DNA of 8,189 nucleotides. It comes from Planctomycetales bacterium (GTDB lineage: Bacteria > Planctomycetota > Planctomycetia > Pirellulales > UBA7805). Both the position numbers and the translations under genes were made by a program. Shown piece by piece: positions 5,682 to 8,189 of this stretch. The notes under the pieces are model-generated. The model saw only the letters and a program-made list of their open reading frames with translations. It did not search any database and had not been told where the DNA came from. Position 1 is the first letter of the stretch. Each line of letters opens with the position of its first letter. The stretch is from assembly GCA_011772275.1 (NCBI GenBank), contig WVZU01000078.1:27859-36047 (forward strand), read 5' to 3'.

Positions 5682-6761
5682 ATGCCCGGCAACTTGTGTT
5701 CCAGCATCCTGGTAGCCTGCCTGTTGTTTGCCTGCGGGTGCAATACGTCGCACACGGCCGAACCGCGGGGGAAAGTTGGCCGTCCAGCCAATCCACGCTC
5801 GTCGGATGAGGTCGGTCAAGCGGGCGTGGTTCCCAGCCAGTTTGCCGCGGCCGGCAGCCCCCTGGCAAACCCGCTGCAGCCCCAGCGAGCGATGCGTTAT
5901 CTCCAGCAAATCTGCCAGCTGGGACCGCGCGTGACCGGCTCGGCGGCCATGGCGGCCCAGCAAGAGCTGCTGGTGAACCACTTCGAACAACTCGGCGGTC
6001 AGGTCCACTTGCAGCGCTTTCGCATCCGGCACCCGCTCACGACCAATCCTGTGCCGGTCGCGAACCTGATCGTGCAATGGCATCCTGAAATGGATCGGCG
6101 GATCCTGTTGTGCGCGCATTACGACACGCGACCGCAAGCCGACAATCCCCAGGTGGCTGCCGCCCTGCGGGGGCAGGTTTTCCTGGGGGCCAACGACGGC
6201 GCCAGCGGGGTGGCATTGTTGATGGAGCTGGCGCACTTTGTGCCCCAGGTCGCTGGCAACTATGGCGTCGATTTTCTGCTGGTCGATGCCGAGGAATTTG
6301 TCTTTCCCGGCACGAAAAAGCAAAGATATTTTATCGGCTCAGAATATTTCGCTCGAAACTATGCGGCGCGCCCGGAGGCCGTTTCTTATTCCTACCCCAA
6401 AGCCGCCGTACTCGATATGATTGGAGATCGCGAACTGCAAATCTATCAGGACCGCAACAGCATCTGGTGGCGCGATACCCGGCCGGTGACCCGCGAGATC
6501 TGGGACGTGGCACGGCGGCTGGGTGTCAAGGAATTCATCCCGCGAACGCATCCGCGGATGAAGCAACCGATCCAGGACGATCACCTCATGTTGCGTAACG
6601 TGGGTAAAATACCGACCTGTGAGATCATTGATTTCGACTACCCGAAGTTTCCCCTCAATCGATACTGGCACACCGACCAGGATACTCCGGACAAATGTTC
6701 GGGCGCGTCGCTGGTGAAAGTCGGTTGGGTCATCTTGGAGTGGCTGAAAACGGCCGCATAA
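5682..6761 (+). CDS. M28-family, glutaminyl-cyclase-like lipoprotein
   Basis: The protein has 359 residues. Its first 20, with a hydrophobic core SSILVACLLFACGC, form a lipoprotein-type signal; Cys18 (LFAC) or Cys20 would be lipidated. A low-complexity linker runs to about 65 and the hydrolase fold follows. Motifs match zinc-dependent M28 enzymes and especially glutaminyl-peptide cyclotransferases, which turn N-terminal Gln into pyroglutamate: CAHYDTRP (144-151), GANDGASGVALLMELA with Asp172, DAEEF with Glu204/Glu205, LDMIGD with Asp245, QDDH with Asp300, and YWHTDQDTPD with Trp329-His330. Asp172, Glu205 and His330 match the three zinc ligands of human glutaminyl cyclase, but an aminopeptidase remains possible. 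The signal has no Lys/Arg near the N-terminus; starting at ATG 5631 would add 17 residues with a KKK. It is first in a run with two membrane-protein genes and probably acts in the periplasm. Confidence 0.85.
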   Translation: MPGNLCSSILVACLLFACGCNTSHTAEPRGKVGRPANPRSSDEVGQAGVVPSQFAAAGSPLANPLQPQRAMRYLQQICQLGPRVTGSAAMAAQQELLVNHFEQLGGQVHLQRFRIRHPLTTNPVPVANLIVQWHPEMDRRILLCAHYDTRPQADNPQVAAALRGQVFLGANDGASGVALLMELAHFVPQVAGNYGVDFLLVDAEEFVFPGTKKQRYFIGSEYFARNYAARPEAVSYSYPKAAVLDMIGDRELQIYQDRNSIWWRDTRPVTREIWDVARRLGVKEFIPRTHPRMKQPIQDDHLMLRNVGKIPTCEIIDFDYPKFPLNRYWHTDQDTPDKCSGASLVKVGWVILEWLKTAA

Positions 6762-6768
6762 ACAGCGG

Positions 6769-7215
6769 ATGGACATAGGCACGCTCAGCTTTGCCCTCTT
6801 CCTGGTGGCCATCTCCGCGGGCCTTGTGATCGCGCATCTGCACAGCTGGCGTGGCGAACGAGCAAAAGATCAGACGCCGGGTGGGCACGAGGCGGTTTAC
6901 GCCTGGCGAAAGTTTCGCAGGCGGATGCAGGCCAGCCTGATGATCGGTTTGACCGGCGTGGCGATCGTGGTCGGCAATTGGCTGCCAGCAGATCCTCTGC
7001 TCTACGGTATTTACTGGGCGGCTGTCATCCTGGCGGTCTTCTGGATTGTGTTGCTGGCCTTGGCCGATCTCATCCACACCCGGCGGCACTTCCAGCGGTT
7101 GCGCGACCAACAGCTGGTGGAACAGGCCCAACTGGGCCAACAGCTACGACAACATCAATTCGAGGGCAACGGGCGTGCTCGCACGCCCAGCGACAAAACG
7201 ACGACTGCCAACTGA
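6769..7215 (+). CDS. Hypothetical membrane protein with three TM helices
   Basis: The protein has 148 residues. Hydrophobic segments lie at about 6-24, 55-71 and 77-100. Between the first two is a basic stretch, WRKFRRRMQ (46-54), likely cytoplasmic. After the third helix, residues 103-132 (HTRRHFQRLRDQQLVEQAQ and onward) are rich in Gln, Arg and Leu and could form a coiled coil, followed by a polar tail. I see no catalytic motif and do not recognise a characterised family. The start is 7 bases after the stop of the M28-like lipoprotein, with no strong ribosome binding site, so it is probably translated by coupling and co-transcribed. A role linked to the lipoprotein is possible but rests only on this spacing. 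Confidence 0.75.
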   Translation: MDIGTLSFALFLVAISAGLVIAHLHSWRGERAKDQTPGGHEAVYAWRKFRRRMQASLMIGLTGVAIVVGNWLPADPLLYGIYWAAVILAVFWIVLLALADLIHTRRHFQRLRDQQLVEQAQLGQQLRQHQFEGNGRARTPSDKTTTAN

Positions 7216-7274
7216 TTGCCAATCCAAACCCCACCACGACCAACCGACACCCGTTCCCGCCCCCTCGCCACCCC
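7216..7274 (+). other. C/A-rich leader without Shine-Dalgarno site
   Basis: This 59-base spacer has only six Gs and is mostly C and A, in sharp contrast to its flanks. No AGGAG-like site occurs before the ATG at 7275. It should be nearly unstructured in RNA, which may let the ribosome load without a Shine-Dalgarno contact. Confidence 0.5.
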
Positions 7275-7916
7275 ATGGACGCTTTACGTACCTTTATTGC
7301 CCTGGGCCCCTTGGCCGTTTATCTGCTGCTGATGGGCCTGGTCAACGTGTCGCGGCGGCCGTTGCTGACCACCGGCAGTCGGGATTTCTACGCCTTGGGG
7401 ATTGCCGTCGCCGGCATGATGATCGTTGGACCTCTGGAACTTTTCATGCCGGATGGTGCGTCCAGGCCGATTGCCTGGATGTTGCTGCTGGCGTTGTATT
7501 GGATGTGTCTGACCTTGTTGATTCTAATGATCCGGCCCAGGTTGGTGATCTACAACGTCACGGGGGAACAGCTGCGACAGGCGCTGGCCGCGGCTCTGGC
7601 CCGGTTCCGTCTGGAGCACCGTTGGGCGGGGGACAGCCTCTTTTTACCCGAGCTAGGCGTGCAGCTGAATCTGGAAGGCTTTCCCGCCATGCGCAATGTG
7701 TCGCTGGTGGCGACGGCCGCCAAACAAAGCTATCGCGGCTGGCTGAAGCTGGAACGAGCGTTGGTGACCGAATTGCGGTCGCTGACGGTCCAGCCCCAGC
7801 CCCTGGGATATGCCCTGATCTGCCTGGGCCTCCTCACACTGGGTGGTTGCATGACCTGGATGCTGATGCGACCCCAGGAGGTGGTTGAGGGAGTTTTTGA
7901 ATTGCTCCGCACGTAG
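7275..7916 (+). CDS. Hypothetical membrane protein with four TM helices and a soluble domain
   Basis: The protein has 213 residues. Predicted membrane helices lie at about 7-25, 38-56, 64-86 and 178-197. A soluble domain of about 90 residues (87-176) sits between helices 3 and 4 and contains RPRLVIYNVTGEQL, the mixed-charge helix RQALAAALARFRLEHRW, and GDSLFLPELGVQLNLEGF. The pattern of a helix followed by short beta strands suggests a small folded domain. I know no function and see no catalytic residues. ATG 7275 is chosen because the hydrophobic helix starts at once, whereas the in-frame extension to 6978 overlaps the previous gene and is junk-like. It follows the 3-TM gene by 59 bases and likely belongs to the same transcript. 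It is convergent with the acidic-tail gene. Confidence 0.75.
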   Translation: MDALRTFIALGPLAVYLLLMGLVNVSRRPLLTTGSRDFYALGIAVAGMMIVGPLELFMPDGASRPIAWMLLLALYWMCLTLLILMIRPRLVIYNVTGEQLRQALAAALARFRLEHRWAGDSLFLPELGVQLNLEGFPAMRNVSLVATAAKQSYRGWLKLERALVTELRSLTVQPQPLGYALICLGLLTLGGCMTWMLMRPQEVVEGVFELLRT

Positions 7917-7921
7917 CTTTG

Positions 7922-7956
7922 CCCGCTGGCGACGCGACCGTCGGGAGGCCGGCGGG
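7922..7956. terminator. Possible bidirectional terminator between convergent genes
   Basis: CCCGCTGGC at 7922-7930 pairs with GCCGGCGGG at 7948-7956 over 9 bases, with one G-U pair and a 17-base loop. It fills most of the 54-base gap between two convergent stop codons. No U-run follows on either strand, so the terminator role is inferred from position. Confidence 0.4.
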
Positions 7957-7970
7957 TCTGGGGGGCCGAG

Positions 7971-8189
7971 CTAATTCAATCCGGCCAGAAAATTCTGCAA
8001 GTCGTCGTCATCGCTATCGACTGAGTCAGGCGAGTCGGCGTCGGTGGAAAGGCCCAGGTCGACCTTTTCGGAACTGCCGGCAGCTTCGTCTTCGGGTTCC
8101 TCTTCTTCGTCCCCCTCGGACGGTTCGGGCGGTCCTATCTTGAACCCGCTTACCTCCTCCTCCTCGTCAGCCTCCTGCGATTCGGTTTG
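7971..8189 (-). CDS. Acidic C-terminal tail of an unknown protein, 5' end outside the window
   Basis: A frame on the - strand is open from the right edge to the TAG at 7973-7971 and encodes 72 residues with no start in view. The stretch is extremely acidic: DEEEEVSGF near the left end of the visible part, GDEEEEPEDEA in the middle, and SVDSDDDDLQNFLAGLN at the C-terminus. There are very few Lys or Arg, many Ser, Pro and Gly, and no hydrophobic segment, so it is probably disordered. The final DDDDLQNFLAGLN could form a short amphipathic helix and may be a docking tail. The coding call rests on the coherent composition and on the stop falling just past the neighbouring gene's end. I do not recognise the protein. 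Confidence 0.65.
   Translation of the reverse strand, partial: QTESQEADEEEEVSGFKIGPPEPSEGDEEEEPEDEAAGSSEKVDLGLSTDADSPDSVDSDDDDLQNFLAGLN

Noticed and set aside
5580..6323. Open frame of 247 codons on the - strand
   Set aside because: It is antisense to the M28-like gene and its translation looks like a mirror of that coding sequence.
7046..7888. Open frame of 280 codons overlapping the two membrane-protein genes on the same strand
   Set aside because: The two membrane proteins in the other frames have clear helices, while this frame reads as mixed polar sequence without structure.
8137..8165. CTC/TCC-rich triplet run that looks like a microsatellite
   Set aside because: It is explained by GAG/GAA codons for the Glu cluster of the acidic tail on the - strand.
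1..8189. CRISPR array, tRNA, rRNA, insertion sequence or phage genes
   Set aside because: I looked for regularly spaced repeats, cloverleaf-like structures, terminal inverted repeats and transposase or integrase motifs, and saw none.

Overview
The window looks like a stretch of chromosome from a GC-rich bacterium (about 60 percent GC by eye), most likely a planctomycete of the Pirellulales type. This is inferred from the character of the proteins, chiefly the YVAAST-type TIM-barrel protein and the two small membrane proteins, together with spacious intergenic regions and patchy use of Shine-Dalgarno sites. No database search was possible. Codon use looks even throughout, and I see no insertion sequence, integrase, tRNA, rRNA or CRISPR array.

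Layout, left to right. (1) The 3' part of an unrecognised helical protein on the + strand (1-736). (2) A convergent gap with hairpins (737-984). (3) A membrane-anchored SppA-type signal peptide peptidase on the - strand (985-2148). (4) A 392-base divergent regulatory region holding a long imperfect inverted repeat. (5) A sugar phosphate isomerase/epimerase-like TIM barrel on the + strand (2541-3290). (6) A convergent 304-base gap without a credible gene. (7) Two RNA methyltransferase-type genes on the - strand, a class I SAM methyltransferase (5298 to 4450) followed by a SPOUT/TrmH-family enzyme (about 4407 to 3595), probably one operon. (8) A 383-base divergent region. (9) A + strand run of three genes: an M28/glutaminyl-cyclase-like lipoprotein (5682-6761), a 3-TM protein (6769-7215) and a 4-TM protein (7275-7916). 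(10) A convergent gap with a possible terminator, then the 3' end of a - strand gene with a very acidic tail (7971-8189).

The genes do not form one pathway. sppA and the M28-like lipoprotein both belong to the cell envelope, and the two methyltransferases fit RNA modification. The closest coupling is between the lipoprotein and the membrane protein 7 bases behind it. I do not see a clear new multi-gene system. The points most worth checking are the altered metal site of the TIM-barrel protein, the inverted repeat upstream of it, the glutaminyl-cyclase-like active site of the lipoprotein, and the acidic protein running off the right edge.
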